NCBI RefSeq assembly: GCF_003265705.1
Contig: NW_020312902.1
Coordinates: forward strand, 12,544,294 to 12,608,293
Reading direction: 5' to 3'
Origin: Callorhinus ursinus
Taxonomy: Eukaryota; Chordata; Mammalia; Carnivora; Otariidae
DNA: 64,000 bases
In this document: one piece after another, positions 35,280-46,889 of the stretch
Layout: each line of letters begins with the position of its first letter
How positions within the stretch are numbered: position 1 is the first letter of the stretch
Made by a program: the position numbers and the translations under genes
Notes under the pieces: generated by a model
Databases searched by the model: none
Told to the model about the DNA's origin: nothing
The model's input: the letters and a program-made list of their open reading frames with translations, nothing else

Positions 35280-36230
35280 ACCAACTATTGTCTTTCTCCC
35301 TATGTGGATTGAGAATGGCTTAAAGAGTTTATTTTTTGTTAATTTTTTTACATGATTTCGTTTAAATGATATTTTTAAACAATTACTAGGTGAAAATGTG
35401 GAAGAGTAGGCAGGCTCTCCAGAAGCACATTAAATCTGAGTTTCGGAACAGGACGTAGACATCCTACACTGTCTGAGCCACCGCTTCTCCCTCTTTTGTC
35501 TCACTTTGATCTCAGACATTTTTTGGTCTCTGTGTATTCCTATGTTTCAGTGTATTGATATATAAAGTTCAAAGGCTGAACAGTATGTCTGTGACAGATA
35601 CACCTGGGAAGCTGTGACTGTCCAAACTGGTTTAGATCATTTCTAAATGTCATGAAATTGAACCACAGATCTTATAGTAGAAAGGGGACTGACATCCCCA
35701 TTCTTGTAAGGTAGGAATTTTTAGTAAAACAATACCCTCCTTAGCCTTCTTGGCATCCAGGCTGACCTCCCCAGCTAAGATGGATGATGTGATTAGCCTA
35801 ATTAATTCTGTAGACACCCAGAGGATCACCCTGTTAAGCACAGGTCTGCCTGCCTGCCTCCCTAAGACATCTATTTTATGTCATATTGTCTAATTTTATT
35901 GCCCAGGTAGGTTTGGGAGCTGCATTCACTGTGATTGGGGGAATACTCTGGAGGATTGGTAGAAATCAACATGGGAAAAGAAGTTAGCAGGTCAAGCTTG
36001 AGCCACAGCTGAACGCCACTTCTGTTGGGCTTGCTAGTGAGTCTAAGATAGCACCTTCCCTCATTGTTTAATAATTTTATCTCTATTCTTAGGTCATTTT
36101 AAGAAGGGAAAAAAAATCCTCTAGATCTCAGGTGTGAGTACCATACTTAGAAGCTAATTCCCACCTCACCAGAAACCCTAAGAGTTCAGAGGCAATAGAT
36201 ACTGCTCAAGAAACTCTCTAAGCCCAATTG
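35280..36230. other. Unclassified sequence, no gene seen
   Basis: Short frames only. A short repeated (CTGC)n-like phrase occurs near 35845-35860. No named repeat. Confidence 0.4.
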
Positions 36231-36238
36231 ATTTGGAA

Positions 36239-36458
36239 CAGGGATCAGCAAACTGCCATCTATAGGTCAAATCCAGCACACCACCTGATTCTGTAAAGTT
36301 TTATTGGAATACAGCCATGTCCACTTGTTTACATTTTGTCTGTGGCTGCTTTTGCACTACAGTAGCAGAGTTGAGTGGTTGACAGAGACCCTATGACCCA
36401 CAAAGCCAAAATATTTACTATCTGGCTCATTTCAGTTGAAGTTTGAAGACCACCTCTG
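36239..36458. mobile_element. Short hAT-like MER element
   Basis: The ends CAGGGATCAGCAAACT and AGTTTGAAGACCACCTCTG are imperfect inverted repeats. The inside carries 'TTTTATTGGAATACAGCCATG', 'GTCTGTGGCTGCTTTTGC' and 'GAGTGGTTGACAGAGACC', typical of a common mammalian MER element. Flanks ATTTGGAA (36231-36238) and ATTTAGGAA (36459-36467) fit an 8-bp duplication with one inserted base, as expected for hAT. Confidence 0.8.
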
Positions 36459-37139
36459 ATTTAGGAATTTGATTCAAGTTTCAAAGTCAGAAAGTTGTCT
36501 AAATATAGGGAAATTATATTGAGGTGAAATTTGGTAGGCTGTAAAAATTAATGTAGACATTTCAGTGTTTGCTGGAATTACTATAAGTGATTAATTCAGG
36601 AAACTTGCAAGCCAGTTGTTAAACAACTGATAATATGAAATTGGCCATGGCTGGAGCATTTGCATCATGGAGATCAGCAAACACTACTAATACAGATACC
36701 ATGTATCTATGTATTTCTGGAGAGCTAGTTTACCAATATGCTGCAATGCACAAACCTCATGCTTCTTGTGAAGAAGAAAGAGATGTCTAATGATAGGTTT
36801 AGAATTGAAACAAATGAAGAAAATCTAATCCCACGCACCTTCCTTATGTACTGGCCATGCCTGTCCCTCATACCATTTGGAGAGTAAATGATTAACATTG
36901 CCATCAACAATATCGCACTTATCAGATGCCCAGAAAAATCATGCAGTCTTTTTCCTAGAAACCACGACTGACAGAGCCTATCTTTAAAGGACTCTATATA
37001 TTTATTGCTTCTCAGGGTCAGATGCATGAGGAAGAATTATATCAACCTCTCAGGGTGGGACATTCTGCAGAAGACACTCCACCTGATCTTTCTTCCACCT
37101 TCTTGACTGTATAATTTTGTCTCAAGTGGAGAGCCTCAA

Positions 37140-37300
37140 ATTTTAATGATCACCAAAAGCATCCACTGTGTTTGTTAAAATTTTTACTTCCAGCCTTATT
37201 GTGCACAAAGTTTCATTTAGTGGATTTGGGTGGGGCTTAGGAACTGACATTTTTAACAAGTATCTCAAGAAATTTGGTCTCAGTGATCCACAAAGGGAAC
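37140..37300. repeat. MER5-like DNA transposon remnant
   Basis: 'GTGGATTTGGGTGGGGCTTAGGAACTGACATTTTTAACAAG' resembles the centre of MER5A-type hAT elements. The ends are decayed. Confidence 0.5.
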
Positions 37301-37559
37301 ACTAAAGTCCTTTGATCAATTCCCAAAATTTTTAAATAACCATAAATTCCCAGTATATAAAAGACCGAAGATGGTGTAAGGGTATATTAAACACTGTTTC
37401 AGTTTGTTCCCTCCTTCTCCTTGCTCAGAATTGTGCTATAGAACTGAAGACCTTTGGAAATCTGCTTTTCCAGAGATTTGGGAGTCAATATACACCAATA
37501 AGTATATTCATGAGTGTGCTTAGAGAAAATGTTCAGCTCTCCTTCCTTATAGTAACTGA

Positions 37560-37985
37560 TGCTGGGGTGCAACACCCAGATCCCACGCCTTCTGGATAAA
37601 GACCATTATATTCCAGCAGCTGGGAAGAGCTGTTGCTGGCTCACAGCTGAGTCTAAGTCACTGGGCTCGTCTAGAGGAGCTGCCCTTCCTAGGGTTCTGC
37701 CCATCCCTTATGGTCAGTCTACATTCATTAATAAGGGAGTACTAAGGCATCCTTTAACTTCAATTCAAGACAACTCTGAAAGACTGTTTTAACTCTAGGG
37801 TTTCTGGTGGGATTAGTCAAGACCTTTGTTGTGACTGCATTATGTAGCTTCCCCCTTTGCCCAGTTCTGCTTCTCTGATGCCCAACACCCCCAGGTGCTA
37901 TTGCTGAAAGCATTCTTCAATAAGCTATATGCATGCAAATTTCTATCTCACAGCCTGTTTTCTCTGGGAACTGAGTCTAAGACAC
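37560..37985 (+). repeat. LTR-like repeat, family not assigned
   Basis: A 425-bp block with GC-richer composition than its surroundings, 'GCTGTTGCTGGCTCACAGC', 'GGGTTTCTGGTGGGATTAGTC', a late AATAAG-like signal followed by 'CATGCAAATTTCTATCTCACAG', and 'CTGAGTCTAAGACA' at the end. That tail style is seen in old mammalian LTRs. Assignment is tentative. Confidence 0.4.
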
Positions 37986-38101
37986 TATCCTATAGCGTGG
38001 TTCTTAAGGATGAATTCTAGTCCTATCTTGAGTTGAATGGCTGGATTTTAGAATCAACTATTTCCCAAGATTTCCCTCACCCATTTACAAAATATCCTGG
38101 A

Positions 38102-38211
38102 GGGGGCACCTGGCTGGCTCAGTCAGTAGAGCGTGTGACTCTTGATCTCAGGGTCATGACTCCAAGTTCCACACTGGGTGTGGAGCCTACCTAAAAAAAA
38201 ATTAAAAACAA
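38102..38211 (+). mobile_element. Short, diverged Can-SINE
   Basis: 'GGGGGCACCTGGCTGGCTCAG' head, 'GAGCGTGTGACTCTTGATCTC' and a short body ending with A-rich sequence; the CT-rich part is absent. Flanked by AAAATATCCTGGA at 38089-38101 and 38212-38224 (13 bp, perfect). This is an old short subtype. Confidence 0.9.
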
Positions 38212-38361
38212 AAAATATCCTGGATGGAATGAGGTAGCAAAGGAGAAAACTGTAAAAGGAAATTTTCATCCCAGGCCTAAATCATAAATTCACTTGTTGC
38301 TAAAAAACTTTATTAAAATATTACTCTTTATAAAATACTGTATTGGTTCCTTTTGAGAATA

Positions 38362-38702
38362 CAGTTGATCCTTTAACAACCTAGATTGAACTGCACAGGT
38401 CCACTTATAGGCAGATTTTTTCCCCCCAATAAACAGTGCTGTAAATGCATTTTCTCTTCTTTATGATTTTTTAATAATGTTTTCTTTTCTCTAACTTACT
38501 TTATTGTAAGAATACAGTATATAAGATGTGTAACATTTAAAAATGTGTTAATCGACTGTGTTATTGGTAAGGATTCTAGTCAACAACAGGGTTTCAATAG
38601 TTAAGTTTTAGGGGAGTTTAAAGTTATAGTCAGACTTTTTACTACACGGGGTGGGGGAGGGTTTCAATGCCCCTAACTCCTGCATTATTCAAGGGTCAAC
38701 TG
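38362..38702 (+). mobile_element. Complete Tigger-like non-autonomous DNA transposon
   Basis: 341 bp between TA dinucleotides (38360-38361 and 38703-38704). Terminal inverted repeats are CAGTTGATCCTTTAACAA on the left and the complement of TTATTCAAGGGTCAACTG on the right (about 15 of 18 match). No coding capacity. It provides the reference layout for the damaged copy at 4502-5071. Confidence 0.88.
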
Positions 38703-38704
38703 TA

Positions 38705-39400
38705 TAAAGATTTATTTTAATAAAGATAGAGCTAACTCTAATGTAAAACATAACTGATGGGGACCAGAATGGCATAAGAGATCGGTACCCGCAGAAAACC
38801 TAGAAAAGAGAACATAAGGACACTGAACAGGTCCTTAAGAGATGAGGGAACACTTTGGATATTGAAGGGTGGGATAAGGCATGCTACCTCAGGCTGGGAT
38901 AATATGAATGCAGACCTAATGATATAAAAGCACATGCTTTTTTTGCTGCTGTAACAAAAAACAAAAATACCCACTTAAAAAGACCTCCCAGAAGACAAAG
39001 TTCAAGATCCCCATTGTGCTATAGAATTTTCTCCCAATCAGAATTCCAATCTCCAAAGACCCCAGTGAATGAATTCACATAGGTGGAATCAAATATTCTA
39101 AAATGCTTTATTTTTTTTTTAACTTGAACTGGAAGTGGACTCCTAGATCAGCTATTCAATAATGGTCTCCTTTCTTGTGTGACTGGATTTGGGAACCATA
39201 TTAAGAGCAGACTTGCCTTGTTCCATAGGGAATTGGAGATCAAATAGGGATTAGAAGTCAGCAAAACCACTGGTCCTGTCATAATACTTGCCACTGTATG
39301 GAAACTCCACAGGGCTTTAGGATGACAGAATCACAGAACGCTAGGGCAGGAGGAAGCTCTTAGATATCTATTTCTTAACCTTTCATATATGTGGTATTCA
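38705..39400. other. Unclassified sequence, no gene seen
   Basis: Includes a T-run near 39112. A weak MIR-like phrase lies at 39320-39380 ('GACAGAATCACAGAACGCTAGGGCAGG'). Confidence 0.4.
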
Positions 39401-39600
39401 TAGTTTAAGTTTGGATTCAGATTGGCCAGGATTCAGATTTGCCATTTATTTCATGCAATCTTGGAAAAATTGCAGAACCTCGCTGAATCCCAAACCCTTC
39501 ATCTGTATAATGGACATAATAATGTATCACTAAAAATCTTAGTAGCAGAGAAGGTTAGTAAAGCACTTTGTATAAAATAGGTACTTAATTCGTAGGCTTG
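39401..39600 (-). repeat. MIR SINE remnant, antisense
   Basis: 'GGATTCAGATTTGCCATTTATTTC', then 'CTTCATCTGTATAATGGACATAATAATG' and 'AAAGCACTTTGTATAAAATAGG': the usual antisense MIR order. Confidence 0.7.
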
Positions 39601-41090
39601 TCCCCTTTCTCTCCAACATTACGTATGTAAAAAGATCGACATAATGAACCAGGTTGAGAAACTCATATCAAGTAATGAAGTTAATTAATGGTGAAAATGC
39701 AAGAATCGGGATTTCTGGTCCTAAGATGGAATGATGCTTCTCTAGACCAAATTTGCAGCAAACCTTCCTTTTCAGCATGTCAAAGTGAAATGCAATTCAT
39801 TATACATGTGTCTACAGAAACATTAGGGAAGAAAAATCTTCACCTATGACATCCAAGCAAAGGACAAGTTCTTTAGAAGCTTTTTATTATTTTTTAAAAA
39901 AAAGTAAATCCAGAGCAGCCTAATTCTCCTTATCCCACAACTTAATATTTTTTTTTTGCTCATCATTACTATGGATATGATAAGGACATGTCTGTATGTA
40001 TGGACTTAATTTATTCTAGATCAGATACCTTCCCCCTCATTTGCAAATTTCAGACTAGAAACTAGATGTGTGACACCTGATTTTTCTTTCCAGCGATACT
40101 GCTTCTGAAGTGCCAATCTCAGGCACAAAGGCAGGCTGCAAAGATCCACATGGAACAAGGATAACCAGGGTTAACAGCAACTCAGAGCATCAATCACTTT
40201 TATTGCCCCCAAGGCAGTGTTTCCATTATTTATGCTGCTGGGTGATCTGCTGTATTTATGATACAGCTAGTTGTCATGGCTTTAAAAATATGATGGATTC
40301 CTAAATTAATCCCGTATTCCTTGTCTTGTGCTTGAAGCATGGGCAGTCATAAGGAGTACAGAGGTATCTGTAATCATGAAGTTAAATGCCCATGTGTCAT
40401 GATGAAGGACTGACCATTATGTCCAGAATAAGTTTGTATCAATGATGTTAAAGCTCCCCACCTATGCTTACAGGTTGAGTGCTAAAATTTATCCTATCAA
40501 TATTTAACAGTGCAATGAGGTTTCCTAGTTCTCTGGGGGAATGAAAACATGAATAAGACACAGATTTGGCTCGATGTGTTTTGAGTACACTTACAATTAA
40601 TAATTGAAAACACAGAATCTGTCTTAGGAGAAGTAAAAATAAAGTGCTGGGAAATCTGTACAAGTGAGAAACCACTTGCTGCTATGATTAGGGGTGGTGA
40701 TAAAGAGTATGGCATTTAGGGAGACATGAAGAATGGAAAAAGTGTTGACAAGATAGCATACAATTCACTTTTAGAAAATGACATGGGCAAAGGGATCAAA
40801 ATCAGAGCTAACAATCGAATGGCACACAAGAAACTACTAAATTGAAGAATAGGTAGGAGCCAGCTCCTGCAAGGTCAAGAGAGGTTTTGACTTAATTCTA
40901 GAAGCAATGACAAGCTGGGTGAGGGTTTCTTGCCGGGAAAACCTCCCTGGACCTTAGGAAAACAAATTAGCCCACAGAGTTAGTATGACTTGGAATGAGG
41001 GGGGACATAAATCAGGATGCCGATTTGCAGGAATACAGGTTGTAAGAAAGGACATAGTAGGAATTGGAAGGAAATATTTTAAGTCATGTT
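39601..41090. other. Unclassified sequence, no gene seen
   Basis: A repeat-poor segment. 40190-40290 ('CCATTATTTATGCTGCTGGGTG...') has a texture compatible with conserved non-coding DNA, but nothing proves it. Confidence 0.4.
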
Positions 41091-41104
41091 AAAAAGAAAT
41101 CCTA

Positions 41105-41756
41105 TTTTGAGGGTTCTCCTCCTAGTCATTCTGTTGATGGGTGGTTGAGGGAATGTATAGAGTCCAAATTATTGACCAGAACCCAAGCAAGATGAACCTG
41201 TTTTCTAGGGACCTTAGGGTTGCTGGCCTCTTGTTCTCTCAGTCTGTCTTCTGGGGGAGGGGCCTGCCGTGCTGTTACTCAGGCATCCCTATTTGGGCGG
41301 AGTTGCCTGCCCTGCCCCCCTGTGGCAGGGGATGGGCTCAGTGGGAACCAATTTTGGGGGGCTTTTGTTCTGTGGCGGCTTTCCCTGGCGACTTTCAGCA
41401 TCTCTTCTGAGAGGAAGAGCAGAAGAGACGGTTTCCAACCCTCTGCCTCAGAGCAGAGAGATTGCAGTCTGTTCTTCAGTGAGCTCTCCAGGCCACACTA
41501 TCTCCCTTTCTGTCTGTGCTGCTATAAACTGCAGTGAACTGGAGTACTGGGTTGTGCGCCCCTCCACAGTGCTCTCAGTCCTATCCTCCAGGTCCGGACA
41601 CGTCTCTGCCCTTTGTGCTTCTAATACCCCAGCCACTCCCATTTTGCAGGTACAACCAGGCCTCTCCGGGTTTCTGACCTGGGGGCTGCCCTGAAGTCCT
41701 TTCCCTGCTGCTACTGGTGTGCAAGTATGTGCCCCATCCCCAGTGTGGGAGGCAAG
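41105..41756 (+). promoter_or_regulatory. L1 5'UTR-like region (LINE promoter remnant)
   Basis: GC-rich relative to its flanks, with 'CTCTCAGTCTGTCTTCTGGGGGAGGGGCCTGCC', 'TGGCGGCTTTCCCTGGCG' and 'CCTCTCCGGGTTTCTGACC' style phrases. It has no A-rich ORF2-like character and lies inside the target-site duplication. In L1s the 5'UTR carries the internal promoter; activity here is unknown. Frames of 141 and 146 residues on both strands here are incidental. Confidence 0.65.
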
Positions 41757-42684
41757 CTGCCAAGACTGAAACAGGAAGAAATGACAACTGAATAGGCCAA
41801 TAACCAGTAATGAGATTGAAGCAATGATCAAAACTTCCCCCAAAACAAGAGTCCAGGGCCTGATGGATTCCCCGGGGAATTCTCCCAAAGAAGCAATAAT
41901 ACCTATTCTACTGAAGCTGTTTCAAAAAATAGAAACAGAAGGAAAACTTCTAAACTCATTCTATGAGGCCAGCATTACCTTAATCCCCAAACCAGGCAAA
42001 GACTCCATCAAAAAGGAGAATTTCAGACCAATATCCCTGATGAATATGGATTCCAAATTCCTCAACAAAATCCTAGCTAATAGGATCCAAAAATACATTA
42101 AAAGGATCATCCACCACGACCAAGTGGGATTTATCCCCGGGATGCAAGGGTGGTTCAACATTCTCACATCAATCAATGTGACAGAACACATTAATAAGAG
42201 GGAGAAGAACCATATGGTCCTCTCAATTGATGCAGAAAAAGCATTTGACAAAATACAACATCCTTTCCTGATTAAAACTCTTCAGAGTATAGGGATAGAA
42301 GGAACATTCCTCAAGTTCATAAAATCCATCTATGAAAAACCCACAGCTAATATCATCCTCAATGGGGAAAAGCTGAGAGCCTGTCCCTTAAGATCAGGAA
42401 CACATCAAGGATGCCCACTCTCACCACTACTGTTCAACATAGTACTAGAAGTCCTAGCAATAGCAATCAGACAACAACAACAAAAAATAAAAGGTATTCA
42501 AATTGGCAAAGAAGTAGTCAAACTCTCTCTTTTCACAGATGACATGATACTTTATGTGGAAAATCCAAACGACTCCACCCCCAAATTACTAGAACTCATA
42601 CAGCAATTCAGTAATGTGGCAGAATATAAAAAATCAATGCACAGAAATCAGTTGCTTTCATATACACTAACAATGCAACTGTAG
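41757..42684 (+). pseudogene. L1 ORF2 reverse transcriptase fragment
   Basis: Encodes the RT fingers and palm of ORF2. The open part starts at 41824 (286 residues). Visible motifs are [53 protein letters not shown] (motif A Asp at about residue 136), [25 protein letters not shown] and the catalytic box FTDDM at residues 237-240. Most L1s have FADD there, so Ala is replaced by Thr. Stops occur before 41824, and a frameshift near 42640-42680 ends the frame. Because ORF1 and the endonuclease are absent, it cannot mobilise itself. Confidence 0.93.
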
Positions 42685-44255
42685 AAAAAGAAATTAGAGA
42701 AACGATTCCATTTACAATAGCACCAAAAACCATAAGATACCTTGGAATAAACCTAACCAAAGGGGTAAAGGATCTATACTCTAGGAACTACAGAACACTC
42801 ATGAAAGCAATTGAAGACGACACAAAAAGATGGAAAAATATTCCATGCTCATGGATTGGAAGAATAAACATTGTTAAAATGTCTATGCTACCAAGAGTAA
42901 TCTATACCTTCAATGCCATCCCGATCAAAATTCCAATGACATTTTTCAAAGGGCTGGCACAATCCTAAAATTTGTATGGAATCAGAAAAGACCGTGAATC
43001 ACCAAGGAAATGTTGAAAAAGAAAAATAAAGCTGGGGGCATCATGTTACCCGATTTCAAGCTATATTACAAAGCTATGGTCACCAAGACAGCATGGTACT
43101 GGCACAAAAACAGACATATAGACCAATGGAACAGAAAAGAGAGCCCATATATGGACCCTCAACTCTGGTCAAATAATCTTTGACAAAGCAGGAAAAAATA
43201 TGCAATGGAAAAAAGACAGTCTCTTCAATAAATGGTGCTGGGAAAATTGGACAGCCAAATGCAGAAGAATGAAACTCAACCATTCTCTAACACCATACAC
43301 AAAGATAAACTCAAAATGGATGAAAGACCTCAATGTGAGACAGGAATCCATCAAAATCCTAGAGGAGAACATAGGCAGTAATCTCTTTGACATTGGCCAC
43401 AGCAACTTCTTTCAAGATACATCTCCTAAGGCTAGTGAAACAAAAGCAAAAATGAACTTTTGGGACTTCATCAAGATAAAAAGCTTCAGCACAGCAAAGG
43501 AAACAGTCAACAAAACAAAGAGGCAACCCACAGAATGGGAGAAGATATTTGCAAATGACACTACAGATAAAGGGCTGGTATCCAAGATCTATAAAGAACT
43601 TCTCAAACTCAACACCCAAAAAACAAATAATCAAGTCAAAAAGTGGGCAGAAGACATGAAAAGACACTTCTCTGAAGACATACAAATGGCTAACAGACAC
43701 ATGAAAAAATGTTCATCATCATCATTAGCCATCAGGGAAATTCAAATCAAAACCACATTGAGATACCACCTTACACCAGTTAGAATGGCAAAAATGGACA
43801 GGGAAAGAAATAACAAACTTTGGAGATGTTGGGGAGAAAGGGGAACCCTCTTACACTGTTGGTGGGAATACAAATTGGTACAGCCACTTTGGAAAACACT
43901 GTGGAGGTACCTCAAAAAATTAAAAATAGGGCCACCCTATGGCCCAGCAATTGCACTCCTGGTTATTTACCCCAAAGACACAGATGTAGTGAAAAGAAGG
44001 GCCATATGCACCCCAAGGTTCATGGCAGCAATGTCCGCAATAGCCAAACTGTGGAAAGAGCCAAGATGCCCTTCAACAGATGAACGGATAAAGAAGATGT
44101 GGTCCATATATACAATGGAATATTACTCAGCCATCAGAAAGGATGAATACCCAACTTTTGCATCAACATGGATGGGACTGGAGATTATGCTAAGTGAAAT
44201 AAATCAAGCAGAGAAAGTCAATTATCATATGGTTTCACTTATTTGTGGGACTTAA
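42685..44255 (+). pseudogene. L1 ORF2 C-terminal region, frame-broken
   Basis: 42685-43199 continues ORF2 in other frames ([34 protein letters not shown]) with stops. From 43200 a 351-residue frame is open: [134 protein letters not shown]. In the C-terminal Cys/His segment the last cysteine of the usual WWDC is Tyr. It ends at 44255, where the 3'UTR begins. Confidence 0.92.
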
Positions 44256-44548
44256 GGAACAGCATGGAGGACATTAAGAGAAGGAAGGGAAAAATATGTG
44301 TGTTGGGGGGAATCGGAGGGAGAGACGAACCATGAGAGACGATGGACTCTGAGAAACAAACAGGGTTCTAGAGGGGAGGGGGTGGGGGGATGGGTTAGCC
44401 TGGTGATGGGTATTAAGGAGGGCACGTACTGCATGGAGCACTGGGTGTTATACGAAAACAATGGATCATGGATCACCACATCAAAAACTAACGATGTGTA
44501 TGGTGACAAACATAACATAATAAAATTTAAAAAATTTTAAAAAAAGAG
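44256..44548 (+). repeat. L1 3'UTR and A-rich tail
   Basis: Contains GGACTCTGAGAAACAAAC, a G-rich run (GGGGAGGGGGTGGGGGGATGG) of the kind common in L1 3'UTRs, GGTATTAAGGAGGGCACG and TAACATAATAAAATTT. The same 3'UTR is seen at 5187-5390, 5913-5993 (antisense), 6145-6320 (antisense) and 54362-54610 (antisense). Confidence 0.93.
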
Positions 44549-44728
44549 AGAAATCCTAAGGGGAAGAATGGAGAGAATGGAAACATTGCTGTTGAAATTT
44601 GACCCTTTATCAAATATCCTTAGTATAGGTTACAATGACCTACGTGATGAGTCTTTTATGGACTAATAAAGCCCTGTCCTAGGACTTTTTCCACCTGCCC
44701 ACTCCATGCTCGACACACAGGCTTTCTT

Positions 44729-44910
44729 TCTTTCTTTTTTTAATGTTTTATTTATTTATTCATGAGAGTCAGAAAGAGAGAGAGAGAGGCAGAGGGAGAA
44801 GAAGGCTCCCTGTCTAGCAGGGAGCCCGATGTGGGGCTAGATCCCAGGACCCCGGGATCATGACCTGAGCTGAAGGCAGACACCTAACCATCTGAGCCAC
44901 CCAGGCGCCC
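44729..44910 (-). mobile_element. Can-SINE (SINEC), antisense, well preserved
   Basis: A (CTTT)n and T-rich tail, a GAGA tract, and the head ending CCACCCAGGCGCCC. The target-site duplication CGACACACAGGCTTTCTT is perfect over 18 bp (44711-44728 and 44911-44928), suggesting a fairly recent insertion. Confidence 0.96.
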
Positions 44911-44959
44911 CGACACACAGGCTTTCTTGAAGGCCCCCAAATGGAGCAAGCACAATCTA

Positions 44960-45330
44960 GCATTAGGGTTCTGCACCAAGGAAGAGGAAGTTTGTCCCCC
45001 AACTTGTTGCATGGCTCATTCCCTTGCTTTTTCTGAGTCTTTGTTCAAAGGTGAGGCCCTGATGCCTTTAAACTGCAACCACCTCATGGCCATCTCACCT
45101 CACAGCACTCCCCTTGTTGTCTATAGCCCTTATTTTCATACATATAAATATAACGCACCTATTTGATATGCCATTTATTGTCTTTTTCTACCATCTTGTA
45201 TATCAGCTCCACATAGGCAGGAATCTGTCCAGTTCACTTACTGATGTGTGCCCAGTGTTTAGAAGAGTACCTGACATAATATAGGCAGCTAGTAAATGTT
45301 TGTTGAATGAATAAACCAGTCCAGGTTATT
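44960..45330 (+). repeat. L2 LINE 3' end
   Basis: The clear L2 terminus is at 45180-45320: 'TATATCAGCTCCACATAGGCAGGAATCTGTCC', 'TGCCCAGTGTTTAGAAGAGTACCTGAC' and 'AGTAAATGTTTGTTGAATGAATA'. The upstream part to 44960 is weaker. Confidence 0.75.
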
Positions 45331-46205
45331 TACTACATATCCCTGTTGGTCATTTTTGGATCCCATGGACCCTCATGATGTTCTACCAGTCTATGTTTGC
45401 ATTCCTGCACAGCACATGTATCTCCACCATGCTTGCATCACTCACATCAGGTCCAAGTTAGACTTTGTTGAATTTCCAGCTAGGATAAGAATGGCTTCTT
45501 TCACTGAACAAGAACTTTTTTTTAAGGGACCTATTTTTCTGTACCCTTGGGAATCTTCTTCCTTCCTTGATGCTTTGTAGGCTGTTAAGAAATCCCCTGT
45601 GTTGCCTTATCATTCAAGTCTTACATTATATTTAGGATACTTTGAAATTTTAATTAGGAACTCTCTTTGAATTCAGTCCATGGTAATTAATAGCTGTGAT
45701 TAGAAACTGTTTTCCATTTTCATCATATGTTCTTTAAATCAAACTGAACATATTGGCAGACATTTGGCAAAAACAAAGGAAGTGATATTTAGTGTGATTT
45801 GCAGCTACCCCAAGTAATTTCCATCTTTTCTCTAGTGTCTTCTCCAGAGTGGAAGCACCCTTTAACTTGTCATCCCAGAACCTACTCAGTGCCAACACGT
45901 CAATACTCTGGCCCAGTCAGAATTATGGTTGTTTCTGTGTGTACAGACAGGGGAGTAAAAAGATGAGAAATTTTGAGTAATACCCACTAAATTTTTCTGT
46001 GTGGGCTTTCATTGATATCCTGCCATGTATTTTCTCTTGGCATGTACCAAGCCAGAGGACCATGCTCTTACTTGGGACATAAACATCAGTATTTATATAA
46101 GCCTATGAGAAAAATCAGACATCTTGGTGATTGTAAGCAAGCATTTGATGTGCTAAACTTCCTTTCATATAACCCGTATGGAAATTCAATGAAGTCAGAA
46201 AGCTG
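45331..46205. other. Unclassified sequence, no gene seen
   Basis: No recognised repeat or gene-like frame. Confidence 0.4.
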
Positions 46206-46310
46206 ATAATCGATGACCAGGTAAATCCTGAGTACCCATTGTGTCCCTGACAAAGTACTAAGGAACGTGGAGTAATAAAACATGTCCCTTCACTGACACC
46301 ACTAGACAAG
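46206..46310 (+). repeat. L2-like remnant
   Basis: 'CCTGAGTACCCATTGTGTCCCTGACAAAGTACTAAGG' resembles the L2 block 'TGAGCACCTACTATGTGCCAGGCACTGTTCTAGG'. Diverged. Confidence 0.45.
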
Positions 46311-46889
46311 CAAAATGTGACAAATAACAAGGCAACAAAAAAAGAAAGAAATCATGGCAATTAACCAAATTATATCTTTTTTTAAACCTCATGGTAAATA
46401 CAAGTTCTGGGTTTTTGAAAATTCAGCATAATTACTGTATTATAAAATAATACATATGAACTATAAACTAGAGAAATAGCTAAAATGAAGAAAATTTGGA
46501 AATATTCTGTGCAACATTTTTGTGGATATCATTTCAGTATATTGTATCTCATGCTTTTTGTTTTTTCCAATGCTTGTCGAATGCTTTCAGGAGTCAACAA
46601 TAAAGTCTTAAAGAGTTGTTAAAAATCTCTGAGAAAATGACAAAGTTTTGGCACATTACTGTGCTGACACTCTTCGAAGGTCAATTCATGATTACAAGAT
46701 GCTTTCTTGGGAAATTTTAGATGAAAAGCATTTTAATGACTACAGAGTTGATGATGACATTCTTGGCATCAGTGAGAATTTGTGAGGAGATTGCTACACT
46801 CATGAGAAATCCATACAGTTATGTACATAGGGTATGTGTCTGGCACTGTGATCAATAATAGATTGTAGCACTTGGTATAAGCCAGATTT

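Larger units (their letters stand above)
41105..44548 (+). mobile_element. L1 LINE with 5'UTR joined to mid-ORF2 (3.4 kb)
   Basis: The best-preserved L1 of the window. The left end is GC-rich 5'UTR-like sequence (41105 to about 41750). It passes directly into the RT part of ORF2 near 41750-41757 and then runs to the 3'UTR and A-tail. ORF1 and the endonuclease half of ORF2 are missing. Flanks AGAAATCCTA at 41095-41104 and 44549-44558 are identical, and the preceding TT/AAAA fits the L1 endonuclease site. Both ends therefore belong to one insertion, so the internal loss happened in the RNA or after insertion. Confidence 0.9.

Noticed and set aside
41269..41888. Overlapping 141- and 146-residue frames on opposite strands
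   Set aside because: They lie in the GC-rich L1 5'UTR-like block and its junction with ORF2. Both-strand openness reflects few stop codons in GC-rich DNA.
44256..44548. Coding frames in the L1 3'UTR
   Set aside because: Short frames on both strands recur in every L1 tail here (5187-5390, 54362-54610) and belong to the UTR.
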